From Micromonospora sp. RHAY321 (GTDB lineage Bacteria; Actinomycetota; Actinomycetes; Mycobacteriales; Micromonosporaceae), in NCBI RefSeq assembly GCF_023896955.1, contig NZ_JAMHIW010000002.1, positions 372,001 to 436,000 of the forward strand: DNA of 64,000 nt, given 5' to 3'. Below the pieces are notes generated by a model. That model was not told the DNA's origin. It made no database searches and was given only the letters and a program-made list of their open reading frames with translations. Position 1 is the stretch's first letter. Every line of letters starts with the position of its first letter. A program made the translations under genes and the position numbers. Positions 51,451 through 60,923 of this stretch are shown one piece after another.

Positions 51451-54400
51451 TTGGCTCTGTCTTCCAGGCGCCGCCGGTCCGGGCTGATCGCCCTCGGCGC
51501 CGCCCTCACCCTGGCGGCCGGGTTCACCCCACCCGGCACAGGGGCGTCCGCCGCCCCTCCGCACACCCCTGACCGCCCGGCGGGCCAGCCCCCGGCCGCC
51601 GCCGGACGCGCCGCCACCGTCACCCTGATCACCGGGGACACGGTCACCGTCACCACCGCGGCCGACGGCAGCACCGTCTCGACCGTCCGCCGGCCGAACG
51701 GCAGCATGTCGAGCTTCCACCGCACGGTGCTCGACGGCGACACCTACGTCTACCCGGACGAGGCGCTGCCGTACGTCACCGGCGGCGTACTGGACCGGCA
51801 GCTGTTCAACGTCACCGAGCTCATCGCGGACGGCTACGACGACGCGCACACCGACAGGCTGCCGCTGATCGTCACCCTGACCGACGCCGCTGCCCGCAAC
51901 CGCACCCGGCCCACCGTGGACGGGGCCGAGCTGGTCCGGCCGCTGGACAGCGTGCGGGGCGCGGCGCTGACCCGCCAGCGTGCCACCGCCGAGAAGTTCT
52001 GGACGGCGCTCACCGCCAGCACGGCCCGCCGCGCGGGCGGCACCCCGACCCTCGCCAACGGCATCGCCAAGGTCTGGCTGGACGCCCGGGTGCACGCCGA
52101 CCTGACCGAGTCCACCGCGCAGATCGGTGCCCCGGCGGTCTGGGCCGAGGGCAACACCGCCGCCGGTGTCGACGTCGCGGTGCTCGACTCCGGTGCCGAC
52201 GTCGAACATCCGGACCTCGCCGGGCAGATCACCGGCACCAGCAGCTTCGTGCCCGAAGAGCCCGACGTGCTCGACTACAAGGGACACGGCACGCACGTCG
52301 CCTCGACGATCGCCGGGACCGGCGCCGCGTCCGCCGGCGCGGAGCGGGGCGTCGCCCCCGGCGCCCGGCTGCACATCGGCAAGGTGCTCAACAGCGAGGG
52401 CAGCGGCCAGAACTCCTGGATCATCGCCGGCATGGAGTGGGCGGTCCGGGACCAGAAGGCCCGCGTCGTCAACCTCAGCCTCGGCGGCGAGGCCACCGAC
52501 GGCACCGACCCGCTGAGCCAGGCGGTCAACCAGCTCAGCGCCGAGACCGGCGCCCTCTTCGTGGTCGCCGCCGGCAACGGCGGCCCCAACTCCATCGGCA
52601 GCCCGGCCGCCGCCGACTCCGCGCTCACCGTGGGCGCCGTCGACGCCACCGACCACCTCGCCGACTTCTCCAGCCAGGGTCCGCGCGCCGGCGACGGCGG
52701 GCTCAAGCCCGAGCTGACCGCACCCGGCGTGGACATCCTGGCCGCCCGCTCCCACTTCGTGCGGGGCGGCACCGGGGACTACACGCTGATGAGCGGCACC
52801 TCGATGGCCACGCCGCACGTCGCCGGCACGGCCGCCCTGGTCGCCGCCGCGCACCCCGACTGGACCGGCCAGCGCATCAAGGAGGCGCTGGTCAGCACGG
52901 TCAAGGCCACCCCCGGGTACACGCCGTACCAGGCCGGTGCCGGCCGCGTCGACGCCGTTGCCGCGGTGCACGCCAACGTCTTCGCCACCCCGAGCGCCTA
53001 CTCCGGCTTCCAGGCCTGGCCGCAGCAGCCCGGGCTGACCGTCGACCGGAAGGTCACCTACACCAACACCGGCGGCACGCCGGTCACCCTGAAGCTGGCC
53101 CTTGACGCGGCCACCGCGCCGGCCGGCCTCTTCGCCCTCTCCGCCGACACCGTCACCGTGCCGGCCGGCGGCACCGCCGCCGTGACGCTGACCGCCGCGT
53201 ACGACCGGCTCCCGGTAGAACGGCAGGTCAGCGGCACAATCATCGCCACCGACGGCGCCGGTACGGTCCGCGGTCGCACCCTGATCGGCGCCAGCAAGGA
53301 GGGCCAGCGGCAGAACCTGACGCTGGTCGCCAAGGACCGGGACGGCAAGCCCCTCGCCGGCAAGGTCATCCTCACCACCGACGGCCTGTTCACCGCCGTG
53401 GACCTGCCCGAGAGCGGCACCGCCACGCTGCGGCTGCCGGTCGCGACGTGGACCGGGTGGATCGCCGCCGACGTGCGGGGCGTGAACGGGCCGCACTCCA
53501 AGGGCATGGCCCTGCTCAGCTTCACCGACGTCACGCTGGACCGGGACCGCACCGTCACCCTGGACGCGCGGGCCGCCCGGCAGGTGCGGGCCCAGGTGCC
53601 CCAGGAGGCCACCCCCAGCGCACTGCGGCTGGACATCCACCGGTCCTTCGGGGCGAGCCTCACCGAGAGCCAGATGCTGCCCGACGCCTCGTACGACAGC
53701 ATGTGGGCGCTGCCGACGGGCCGCCCGGTCACCGACGGCGAGTTCGAGTTCGGCGCGCGGTGGCGGCTGGAACAGCCGGCGCTGACCGTCGCCTCAGGCG
53801 AGCGTTCGTACGACGACCTGCTGGTGAAGCGGGCGACCCCGGCGCTGCCGGGCGGCCGGCACAAGCTCGACGCGGTCTACGCCCCCGACGCCTCGGCGAC
53901 CGGGCTGGCCAGCAGGCCGGTCCGGGACCGGGCCGTGGTGGTCCGGCGCAGCGACACCGTGGACATCGCCACCCAGGCGCGGGCGGCCGCGACGGCCGGC
54001 GCCAAGCTGCTGCTGGTGGTCAACGACGGCGTCGGCCGGCTCCAGCCCTGGGACGAGGTTCCGTGGAGTCCGGAGAGCCCCGCCCCGGTGACCGTGGCGA
54101 CGCTCACCGCCGACGAGGGCGGGCAGCTCATCGCCGCGCTGGAGCGCGGCCCGGTGCGGCTGACCGTCGACTCGCACCCGGAGACCGAGTACCTGTACGA
54201 CGTGGTGCACCACTGGACCGGCGCGGTGCCGGCCGACCCCACCTACCGGCCCACGAGCCGGCAGTTGGCCCGGGTGGACGTGGAGTTCCGCAACTACCGA
54301 CCGGGCAAGGCGCTGGAGTTCCGCACCGACATCTGGCGCGGCTGGGCGTCGAGCAACCTGGTGAGCGTCCGGGCGCAGGGTCGGCGTACCGACTGGGTGA

Positions 54401-55167
54401 CCGCCGACGCCAGGTGGATCGAGGACGCCCACATCGCCGGCGAGACCGGTCAGCACTCGATGGACGTGACCACCTACCAGGCGGGCAGGCCGAGCACGGC
54501 CACCTGGTTCGGGCCGATCCAGCGGCCCCGGATGGGCGTGCTGGGCTACCTGCCGGTCCGCTACCTGGACACCGTCTACCTGCCCGCGCCCGGCTGGGGT
54601 GACGGAGGTGGCCACATCGGTGAGGCGTACGCCAACTTCGACATGGTCAACCGGACCACCCTCTACCAGGGCGACAAGGAGCTGAACTGGGGTAACGCCG
54701 AGTACCTCCGGGTCTCCGGCCTCGCTGAGCAGCGGCTGCCGTACCGGCTGGTGGTGGAGAACGACCGGGCGGCGTGGACCAACCCGTACTCCCGGCAGAC
54801 CCGCACCGAGTGGGGCTTCAGCTCGGCGGTAACCGGGACGGAGACGTCCGAGGTGCTGCCGATGATCCAGCTGGACTACCGGGTGGCCATCGACCGGGAC
54901 GGCAGGGCGTCGCGGCGGGCGCCGCTCACCGTGGTCGCCTCCCAGTTGCCCGGCATCACGGGCAAGATCGGCGCGGTGACCGTCGAGGTCTCCTACGACG
55001 ACGGGGCGACCTGGCAGAAGCCCCGGCTCACCCGGGACGGCGACGGCTGGCGGACCTCGCTGGCCGCACCGGACGGGGCCAGCTTCGTCAGCCTGCGCAC
55101 CACCGCGCGGGACGCCGCCGGCAACACCGTGAGCCAGAGCATCAACCGGGCGTTCGGCCTGCGCTGA
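51451..55167 (+). CDS. Large secreted S8 (subtilisin-like) serine protease
   Basis: 1238 residues from a TTG start (AGAGGT 5 nt upstream; an in-frame GTG at 51415 lacks a site). Signal peptide after SSRRRRSGL, propeptide to about residue 210. Triad: Asp in VAVLDSGADVEHPDL, His in GHGTHVAST, Ser in GTSMATPHVAG. After about residue 520 come several beta-rich domains of unknown type. Actinomycete homologues are extracellular, about 1100-1250 residues long. Confidence 0.87.
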   Translation: MALSSRRRRSGLIALGAALTLAAGFTPPGTGASAAPPHTPDRPAGQPPAAAGRAATVTLITGDTVTVTTAADGSTVSTVRRPNGSMSSFHRTVLDGDTYVYPDEALPYVTGGVLDRQLFNVTELIADGYDDAHTDRLPLIVTLTDAAARNRTRPTVDGAELVRPLDSVRGAALTRQRATAEKFWTALTASTARRAGGTPTLANGIAKVWLDARVHADLTESTAQIGAPAVWAEGNTAAGVDVAVLDSGADVEHPDLAGQITGTSSFVPEEPDVLDYKGHGTHVASTIAGTGAASAGAERGVAPGARLHIGKVLNSEGSGQNSWIIAGMEWAVRDQKARVVNLSLGGEATDGTDPLSQAVNQLSAETGALFVVAAGNGGPNSIGSPAAADSALTVGAVDATDHLADFSSQGPRAGDGGLKPELTAPGVDILAARSHFVRGGTGDYTLMSGTSMATPHVAGTAALVAAAHPDWTGQRIKEALVSTVKATPGYTPYQAGAGRVDAVAAVHANVFATPSAYSGFQAWPQQPGLTVDRKVTYTNTGGTPVTLKLALDAATAPAGLFALSADTVTVPAGGTAAVTLTAAYDRLPVERQVSGTIIATDGAGTVRGRTLIGASKEGQRQNLTLVAKDRDGKPLAGKVILTTDGLFTAVDLPESGTATLRLPVATWTGWIAADVRGVNGPHSKGMALLSFTDVTLDRDRTVTLDARAARQVRAQVPQEATPSALRLDIHRSFGASLTESQMLPDASYDSMWALPTGRPVTDGEFEFGARWRLEQPALTVASGERSYDDLLVKRATPALPGGRHKLDAVYAPDASATGLASRPVRDRAVVVRRSDTVDIATQARAAATAGAKLLLVVNDGVGRLQPWDEVPWSPESPAPVTVATLTADEGGQLIAALERGPVRLTVDSHPETEYLYDVVHHWTGAVPADPTYRPTSRQLARVDVEFRNYRPGKALEFRTDIWRGWASSNLVSVRAQGRRTDWVTADARWIEDAHIAGETGQHSMDVTTYQAGRPSTATWFGPIQRPRMGVLGYLPVRYLDTVYLPAPGWGDGGGHIGEAYANFDMVNRTTLYQGDKELNWGNAEYLRVSGLAEQRLPYRLVVENDRAAWTNPYSRQTRTEWGFSSAVTGTETSEVLPMIQLDYRVAIDRDGRASRRAPLTVVASQLPGITGKIGAVTVEVSYDDGATWQKPRLTRDGDGWRTSLAAPDGASFVSLRTTARDAAGNTVSQSINRAFGLR

Positions 55168-55179
55168 CGCCGCGATCTG

Positions 55180-55224
55180 CCGGCCGCCGGTCCGGGTGCC
55201 TCGCGTACCCCGGCCGGCGGCCGG
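55180..55224. terminator. Bidirectional hairpin between the protease and the acyltransferase
   Basis: CCGGCCGCCGG (55180-55190) pairs with CCGGCGGCCGG (55214-55224), with partial pairing inside the 23-nt loop. It separates convergent genes ending at 55167 and 55238. Confidence 0.6.
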
Positions 55225-55237
55225 TTCTCCTCCCGCG

Positions 55238-55807
55238 TCAGTCGGCCGCCGCGGGCCGGTCGAGGAAGTGCAGTCGGGCGCGTTTTCCCGGCAGGTCGAT
55301 CAGCGGACCGGGCCGGAAACCGGTACGTCGCAGCCGATCGAGGACCTTGTCGTTGCGGGCGTCGGGCTCCATCACGATCCGCAGCCGGCCCGGGTCGGCG
55401 AACACGAAGTCCAGGATCGCCCCGAACAGCGCGCCGGTGAAGCCGCGCTCGACCCGCACCGGTGGCCCGATCAGCAGGTGGACGCCCACGTCGCCGGGGC
55501 GTACGTCGTAGCACTCGCCGACCGGGTCCGCCTCCGGCTGGTAGGTCTGCGCCAGCGCCGCCGGCACGCCATCACGGTGCACCAGGTACGCGTGGTGGGT
55601 CGCCAGCGAGTCCAGGTACGCGTAGATCTCGTGCACCCGCTCACGGCTGGCCTCGCGCATCCCCCAGAACCTGGCCCGCTCCTGCGTGACCCAGCCGTGC
55701 AGCAGGTCGGCGTCCTCGTCGGGCCGTACCGGCCGGATGGTCACCACCCCGAACCCGGTGACGTCCCGCCGGTAGTGGTGCCGGTCGGCCGTGGCGTCAG
55801 CGCTCAT
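55238..55807 (-). CDS. IucB-type siderophore GNAT acyltransferase
   Basis: 189 residues. Family motifs: HGWVTQERARFWGM, HHAYLVHRDGVPAALAQTY and GDVGVHLLIGPP. These enzymes acylate N-hydroxylated diamines during hydroxamate siderophore synthesis, as DesC does. Its start overlaps the penicillin-acylase stop by 11 bp, making it the last gene of the iron-box operon. The main desC could lie beyond the right edge, so this may be an additional acyltransferase. Confidence 0.83.
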   Translation of the reverse strand: MSADATADRHHYRRDVTGFGVVTIRPVRPDEDADLLHGWVTQERARFWGMREASRERVHEIYAYLDSLATHHAYLVHRDGVPAALAQTYQPEADPVGECYDVRPGDVGVHLLIGPPVRVERGFTGALFGAILDFVFADPGRLRIVMEPDARNDKVLDRLRRTGFRPGPLIDLPGKRARLHFLDRPAAAD

Positions 55808-57851
55808 CTCGCTCCTCGGTGAGCTGGTCCCAGTCGGTGGTCACCGGCAGCAGTTCGCCGGCCAGCCAGGCGCGGCTCTGGTCGTCGTGGTGCGGGTCGC
55901 CGGGCACCCCGCTGGCGCCCAGCGGGACCACCCAGAGGCTGTCCTGGCGCCGGGCCAGATCCCACACGAATCGGGCCGCCGGCCCGCGCGCGCACCAGTG
56001 CGTGACCCCCGGCACGCTGGACGTGGCCAGCACACAGTCGTGGTCGCCGTCCAGGCTCGGGGCGGGTCCGGCGTCCGGATCGGGCAGCGCCCGCCAGGGC
56101 GCCAGCCGGTGCAGGTCACCCCAGCGCACCTGTCCGTTCGCCGTGTCCGCGACCTCCTCGGCCGCCGCGCCCACCAGCGCGGCCACGTCCAGGCCGGGAA
56201 GCCGGGCGTCGCCGAGCAGGTGCTCCAGCGCGTAGCCGACCCGCGGCGTCAGCGCCAGCCAGGGTGCGAACACCTCCGGGTACGCCGGCGGCTCGGCGAG
56301 CGCGGCCAGCGCCGGGTGGGCGGCCAGCCGGCGTACGACCGCCGCCCGCAGGATGGCGAAGTCGGCGGCGTCGGTGCTGTCGGCGGCCATCCGCCGGTCC
56401 CAGCGCAGCAGGCGGTCGCGCAGCGCGGAGGCGGCCGGACCGAGCCCGGTCAGCGCGGCCAGGGCGCCCAGCAGCGGGCCGGCCGAGCCGAGGTGCGTGT
56501 CGGTGTGCACGGCGGTCATCCGCTCGGCCGTCCAGTCGGCACCGGCGTCGAGCAGCTCGGCGATCCGGTGCGCCCGGTGGGGCGGGGCGAACTCGACCCC
56601 GAGCGGCTCCGCCAGCCCCCGTTCGTTGGCCATCACCGCGCGGCCGACGACCTCGGCCCGGGGCAGCGGCGCGTACCAGCCGCGCCAGGCGTGCGCGGCC
56701 TCCCAGCCCGGGACGACCCGCCGGCCGTTCTCCGGATGCCGCACCGGCACCGCGCCGGCGACCCGGTGCAGGAGCCCGCCGGCCGTGTCCGCCGCCTGCA
56801 CCACGTTGACCGGCTCCACCCAGTGCCGCAGTGCCCGGTCCACGTCGGCCACGCTGCGGGCGCGCAGCAGCTCCGGCAGCGCCGCGAAACCGAGCGCGGC
56901 GCGGACCCGAGGCGGGTAGCGCAGGCTGATGGCGGTCGGATCGTCCGGCCCGCCGGCGATCACCGGACCCCGGGCGGTCTCCACCACCTCGACCTCGACC
57001 GGCTCCGCACCGGCCACCTCGATCGTCTCGACGTGGGCGTGCGCGGGTCGCCAGCCGTCCGGGCCGAGCGCCTGCACCACCGGGCCGTGCCGGCGCAGCC
57101 GTTCGGCGTACACGTCCTGGTAGTCGGCCATCGCGTTGGTGATGGCCCAGGCCACCGCGCCGGTGTGCCCGAAGTGCGCGATGCCCGGCACGCCCGGCAC
57201 CGCCAGCCCGAGCACGTCGTACTCCGGGCAGGCCAGCCGGATCTGCTGGTAGACGCCGGGATCCTCGATGAACCGGTGCGGGTCGCCGGCGAGCAGTGCC
57301 GCGCCGGTGCCGGTCCGCTCGGCGGCGAGTAGCCACCCGTTGCTGCCGGCGACGGCCGGCCCGTCGGTGGCGAACAGGTCGACCGCGTCGGCGCCGAGCC
57401 GCTGCGCCACGTGCTCGCGCCAGAGCTTGCCGGGGAACCCGGCGAACAGGATGTGGTGGCCCAGCCAGACCGCCAGCGGCGTCCACGGCTGCCACACGCC
57501 GGGAGTCAGGCCCGTGGCCGCGAACTCCGGCGCTCGGGCGGCCCCGGCGGCGAGACCTTCGTTGACCCCGGCGACGTACGCGGCCACCCACTCGGCGGTC
57601 GCCGGGTCGAGCGCGGCGTGGCAGCGACGGGCGGTGTCGTCGAGCCGGACCTGCCGGGCGAACCGGTCCCAGCCGAGCGCGTCGGCACCGAGGAAGGCGG
57701 CGCTGGTGCCCTGGGCCCGGTGCCGTTCCACCTCGATCTGCCACGCCCGGTCGTACGCGGTCACCCGACCCTGCTCGCTCGCCAGGGCGAGCGGGTCGTC
57801 GGCCCGCAGGTGCGGCACGCCCCACCGGTCGCGGAAACGGGCGGCGGTCAC
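55797..57851 (-). CDS. Penicillin-acylase-family (Ntn hydrolase) protein in a siderophore operon
   Basis: 684 residues. RDRWGVPHLRADDPLALASEQG is the family N-terminus; the new N-terminal Ser after autoprocessing is in AVAGSNGWLLAA (about residue 170), followed by LLAGDPHRF and the Asn-containing VEPVNVVQAAD. No clear signal peptide at the GTG start, unlike secreted penicillin acylases. GTG overlaps the FecE stop by 4 bp. Inferred to hydrolyse or exchange an amide of a siderophore; not proven. Confidence 0.85.
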   Translation of the reverse strand: MTAARFRDRWGVPHLRADDPLALASEQGRVTAYDRAWQIEVERHRAQGTSAAFLGADALGWDRFARQVRLDDTARRCHAALDPATAEWVAAYVAGVNEGLAAGAARAPEFAATGLTPGVWQPWTPLAVWLGHHILFAGFPGKLWREHVAQRLGADAVDLFATDGPAVAGSNGWLLAAERTGTGAALLAGDPHRFIEDPGVYQQIRLACPEYDVLGLAVPGVPGIAHFGHTGAVAWAITNAMADYQDVYAERLRRHGPVVQALGPDGWRPAHAHVETIEVAGAEPVEVEVVETARGPVIAGGPDDPTAISLRYPPRVRAALGFAALPELLRARSVADVDRALRHWVEPVNVVQAADTAGGLLHRVAGAVPVRHPENGRRVVPGWEAAHAWRGWYAPLPRAEVVGRAVMANERGLAEPLGVEFAPPHRAHRIAELLDAGADWTAERMTAVHTDTHLGSAGPLLGALAALTGLGPAASALRDRLLRWDRRMAADSTDAADFAILRAAVVRRLAAHPALAALAEPPAYPEVFAPWLALTPRVGYALEHLLGDARLPGLDVAALVGAAAEEVADTANGQVRWGDLHRLAPWRALPDPDAGPAPSLDGDHDCVLATSSVPGVTHWCARGPAARFVWDLARRQDSLWVVPLGASGVPGDPHHDDQSRAWLAGELLPVTTDWDQLTEERDER

Positions 57852-58672
57852 GCCGGCTCCGGGGCGGGCACGGTGGCGCGGCGCCGGGCGGCGGGGATGA
57901 CCAGCGGGGTGCCGGTCTCGGGGTCGTCGATCACCCGGCAGGGCAGCCCGAACACCTCGGCCACCAGGTCGGCCGTGACCACCGACGCCGGCTCGCCGGC
58001 GGCCACCACCTGCCCGTCGCGCATGGCGATCAGGTGGGTGGCGTAGCGGGCCGCGTGGTTCAGGTCGTGCAGCACCGCGACCAGCGTGCGCCCCTGCTCC
58101 TCGTGCAGCCGGGCGCAGAGGTCCAGGATCTCGATCTGGTGGGCGATGTCGAGGAACGTCGTCGGCTCGTCCAGGAGCAGCAGCGGGGTCTGCTGGGCCA
58201 GCGCCATGGCGATCCAGACCCGCTGCCGCTGGCCGCCGGAGAGCTCGTCCACCGGCCGGTCGGCGAGGTCGTCGACCCCGGTGGCGGCCATCGACTCCTC
58301 CACCACCCGCTCGTCCTCGCGCGACCACTGCCGCAGCAGACCCTGGTGTGGGTAGCGGCCTCGGGCGACCAGCTCGGCGACGCTGATGCCGTCGGGTGCG
58401 ATGGACGACTGCGGCAGCAGGCCGAGGGTGCGGGCCACCTTCCGGGCGGGCAGGTCGTGGATGTCCCGGCCGTCCAGCAGGACCGTGCCGACGGTCGGGC
58501 GCAGCATCCGGGACAGCGCCCGCAGCAGGGTCGACTTGCCACACGCGTTCGGGCCGATGATCACGGTGAACGACCGGTCGGGCACCGCCACGGTCAGGTC
58601 CTCGGCGATGGTGCGCCGGTCGTAGGCGAGGGTCAGCGAGGTGCCGCCGAGCCGGGTGGTGCCGGGGTGCAT
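57848..58672 (-). CDS. FecE-type ferric-siderophore ABC transporter ATPase
   Basis: 274 residues. Walker A GPNACGKSTLL, Q-loop LPQSSIAPDGIS, signature LSGGQRQRVWIAMAL, Walker B LLLLDEPTTFLDIAHQ, and H-loop VLHDLNHAARY. Energises the FecCD permeases encoded just upstream. The ATG at 58672 with GAAGGAG is chosen over a GTG at 58705 that overlaps the previous stop. Confidence 0.9.
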   Translation of the reverse strand: MHPGTTRLGGTSLTLAYDRRTIAEDLTVAVPDRSFTVIIGPNACGKSTLLRALSRMLRPTVGTVLLDGRDIHDLPARKVARTLGLLPQSSIAPDGISVAELVARGRYPHQGLLRQWSREDERVVEESMAATGVDDLADRPVDELSGGQRQRVWIAMALAQQTPLLLLDEPTTFLDIAHQIEILDLCARLHEEQGRTLVAVLHDLNHAARYATHLIAMRDGQVVAAGEPASVVTADLVAEVFGLPCRVIDDPETGTPLVIPAARRRATVPAPEPA

Positions 58673-58701
58673 GGGTGCTCCTTCGAGGGCGTCGCGGGTG
58701 T

Positions 58702-59730
58702 TCACAGCCGACCCGCCCGGCGTTCCATGGCCAGCAGCCAGACCAGGTAGCCGCCGCCGACCACTCCGGTCACCACACCGACCGGAAGCTGGTGCCCGGT
58801 GAACGCGCGCTGGGCCAGCAGGTCGGCGCCGACCAGCAGCGCCGCGCCGACCGCCATCGACGGCAGCAGGTTCGGGCCGGGCGCCCGGGTCAGCCGCTTC
58901 GTCACGTGCGGTGCGACCAGCGCCACGAACGACACCGGCCCGGCGGCGGCCGCCGCGAACGAGACGAGCAGCACCGCCGCGGCGAGCAGGACCAGGCGGA
59001 GCCGGCGTACCGGCACACCGAGGGCGCTCGCCGTGTCGTCGCCCAGCTCCATCATCCGCAGCGCCGGACCGCAGACGACGAGCACCAGTGGCGCCAGCAC
59101 GGCGGTGACGACGAGCAGCGGGCCGGCGTTGGCCCAGCCCCGCCCGTCCAGGCTGCCGGTGAGCCAGAGCACCGCGCGGGCGGCGTCCATCAGCGGCGCC
59201 CGGGTCAGCAGGTAGCCGTTGACGCCGGTGAGGATCGCCGCGACGCCGATGCCGACCAGGATGAGCCGGTAGCCGTGCACCCCGCGACGCCAGGCGAGGG
59301 CGTAGATCAACAGGCCGGTGCCGAGGCCGCCGGCCACCGCCGCGCCGGCCAGGGCCAGGCTGCCGCCGCCGAGGACGACCACCACCAGCGCGCCGGTCGA
59401 CGCGCCCTGGGTGAAGCCGAGCATGTCCGGGCTGCCGAGCGGGTTGCGGACCAGCGACTGGAACACGGTGCCGGCCAGCGCGAGCGCCGCGCCGACCAGC
59501 AGTGCGGTGACCAGTCGGGGCAGCCGCAGCTCCTGCACGATGAACTGCTCCGCCGGGGTGCCGCCGCCGGTGAGCGTCCGCAGCACGTCGGCCGGGCCCA
59601 TCGGGTAGTCGCCGCTGCCCACGGCCACCAGGCCCAGCCCGGCCGCGAGCAGCGCGGCGCCGGCGCCGACCGCCAGCGCGCGGGGGCGGAACCGCAGCGA
59701 CAACCCACCGGGTGTACGGAGGACGGTCAT
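58702..59730 (-). CDS. FecCD-family siderophore permease
   Basis: 342 residues, about nine to ten membrane helices. ALALAGTVFQSLVRNPLGSPDMLGFTQGAS contains the NPLxxPdmLG signature; GPVSFVALVAPHVTKRL is the late conserved loop. Forms a heterodimer with the permease before it. ATG overlaps that gene's stop by 4 bp. Confidence 0.9.
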   Translation of the reverse strand: MTVLRTPGGLSLRFRPRALAVGAGAALLAAGLGLVAVGSGDYPMGPADVLRTLTGGGTPAEQFIVQELRLPRLVTALLVGAALALAGTVFQSLVRNPLGSPDMLGFTQGASTGALVVVVLGGGSLALAGAAVAGGLGTGLLIYALAWRRGVHGYRLILVGIGVAAILTGVNGYLLTRAPLMDAARAVLWLTGSLDGRGWANAGPLLVVTAVLAPLVLVVCGPALRMMELGDDTASALGVPVRRLRLVLLAAAVLLVSFAAAAAGPVSFVALVAPHVTKRLTRAPGPNLLPSMAVGAALLVGADLLAQRAFTGHQLPVGVVTGVVGGGYLVWLLAMERRAGRL

Positions 59731-60851
59731 GGGTGGGCCACCCGTCCGCGGGCGACCAGCCAGAGGAAGAGCGGGCCGCCCAGCACGGCGGTCACCATGC
59801 CGACCTGGAGTTCGCCCGGCCGGCCCAGCACCCGGCCCAGCACGTCGGCGCCGAGCAGCAGCACCGGCGAGAGCACCGCGCAGTACGGCAGCAGCCAGCG
59901 CAGGTCGGGGCCGGTCAGGGCCCGGACGAGGTGCGGCACCAGCAGCCCGACGAAGACGATCGGACCGCAGGCGGCGGTCGCCGCTCCGCAGAGCAGGGTG
60001 ACCGCGACGATCACGGCGGCCCGGATCAGCGCGGGTCGGGCGCCCAGTGCCCGTGCCGCGTCGTCGCCGAGCGCCAGGGCGTTCAGCGGCCGGGCCGTGG
60101 CGAGCGCGACCAGCAGGCCGGCCAGGATGAACGGCGCCACCTGGGTCACGGTCACCGAGTCCGTGCTCGCCAGTGAGCCGACCGTCCAGAACCGCAGCCG
60201 CTCCAGTGAGGCGGTGTCCAGCAGCATCACGGCGCTCACGTACGAGTAGAGGGTGGCGTTCAGCGCCGCGCCGGCCAGCGCGAGGCGGGCCGGGGTGGCC
60301 CCGCGCCCGCCGCCCACGGCGTAGACCAGCGCGGTGACCACCGCCGCGCCGAGCAGCGCGAACCAGACGTACCCGCCGATGGCCGTGACGCCCAGGAACG
60401 CGGCGGCGGTGGCGACGGCGGCGGACGCCCCGGCGTTGATGCCGAGCAGCCCTGGGTCGGCCAGCGGGTTGCGGGTGAGGGCCTGCATCACGGCGCCGGC
60501 CACACCGAGTGCCGCGCCGGCGAGCAGGCCGAGCAGGGTGCGGGGCAGGCGCATCCGGTGCACCACCGCGTACTCGGCGGCGTCGCGGTGCAGCAACCCG
60601 GACCAGACGTCGCCGAGCGGCATGGCCTTCGCGCCGACCGCGATGCTGAGCACGAGGACCACGCCGAGCAGCGCCACGGCGGCGACCAGGCCGGCGGCGC
60701 GGGCCGCCTGGCGACCGCGCCGCGCCGGCGGTGGTCCGGAAGGTGGTGCCGCCGACCCGCTCGGCACGGGCCGCGCCGAGACGGTGACGGAGGGTGTGGC
60801 GTCCAGTGTGGGCTCCGGGGGTGTGGCGACACGACGTACCGCTGTTGACAA
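59727..60851 (-). CDS. FecCD-family siderophore permease (first gene of iron-box operon)
   Basis: 374 residues: about 45 Pro/Ala-rich cytoplasmic residues, then nine to ten helices. Signature VMQALTRNPLADPGLLG and GPIVFVGLLVPHLVRAL. The TTG start is supported by a leaderless arrangement: TAACCT on the minus strand ends 6 nt before it, and that -10 lies inside the iron box. Imports ferric siderophore with the second permease, FecE and the divergent binding protein. Confidence 0.88.
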   Translation of the reverse strand: MSTAVRRVATPPEPTLDATPSVTVSARPVPSGSAAPPSGPPPARRGRQAARAAGLVAAVALLGVVLVLSIAVGAKAMPLGDVWSGLLHRDAAEYAVVHRMRLPRTLLGLLAGAALGVAGAVMQALTRNPLADPGLLGINAGASAAVATAAAFLGVTAIGGYVWFALLGAAVVTALVYAVGGGRGATPARLALAGAALNATLYSYVSAVMLLDTASLERLRFWTVGSLASTDSVTVTQVAPFILAGLLVALATARPLNALALGDDAARALGARPALIRAAVIVAVTLLCGAATAACGPIVFVGLLVPHLVRALTGPDLRWLLPYCAVLSPVLLLGADVLGRVLGRPGELQVGMVTAVLGGPLFLWLVARGRVAHP

Positions 60852-60855
60852 CGTG

Positions 60856-60874
60856 CGAGGTTAGGCTAACCTAA
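60856..60874. promoter_or_regulatory. DtxR/IdeR-type iron box
   Basis: The 19-bp segment matches the consensus TTAGGTTAGGCTAACCTAA at 17 of 19 positions (only the first two differ). It lies between the divergent permease operon (start 60851) and desE (start 60924) and covers the minus-strand -10. Iron-loaded DmdR/IdeR should repress both directions. Confidence 0.9.
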
Positions 60875-60923
60875 CCCCCGCTACTGGTCGACCCCGGCCA
60901 TCCCCTGATCGAAAGACGACACC

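Noticed and set aside
50407..53640. 1077-residue minus-strand frame opposite eda and the S8 protease
   Set aside because: The plus strand has clear catalytic motifs; the minus frame is low-complexity Gly/Val/Arg and has no ribosome-binding site.
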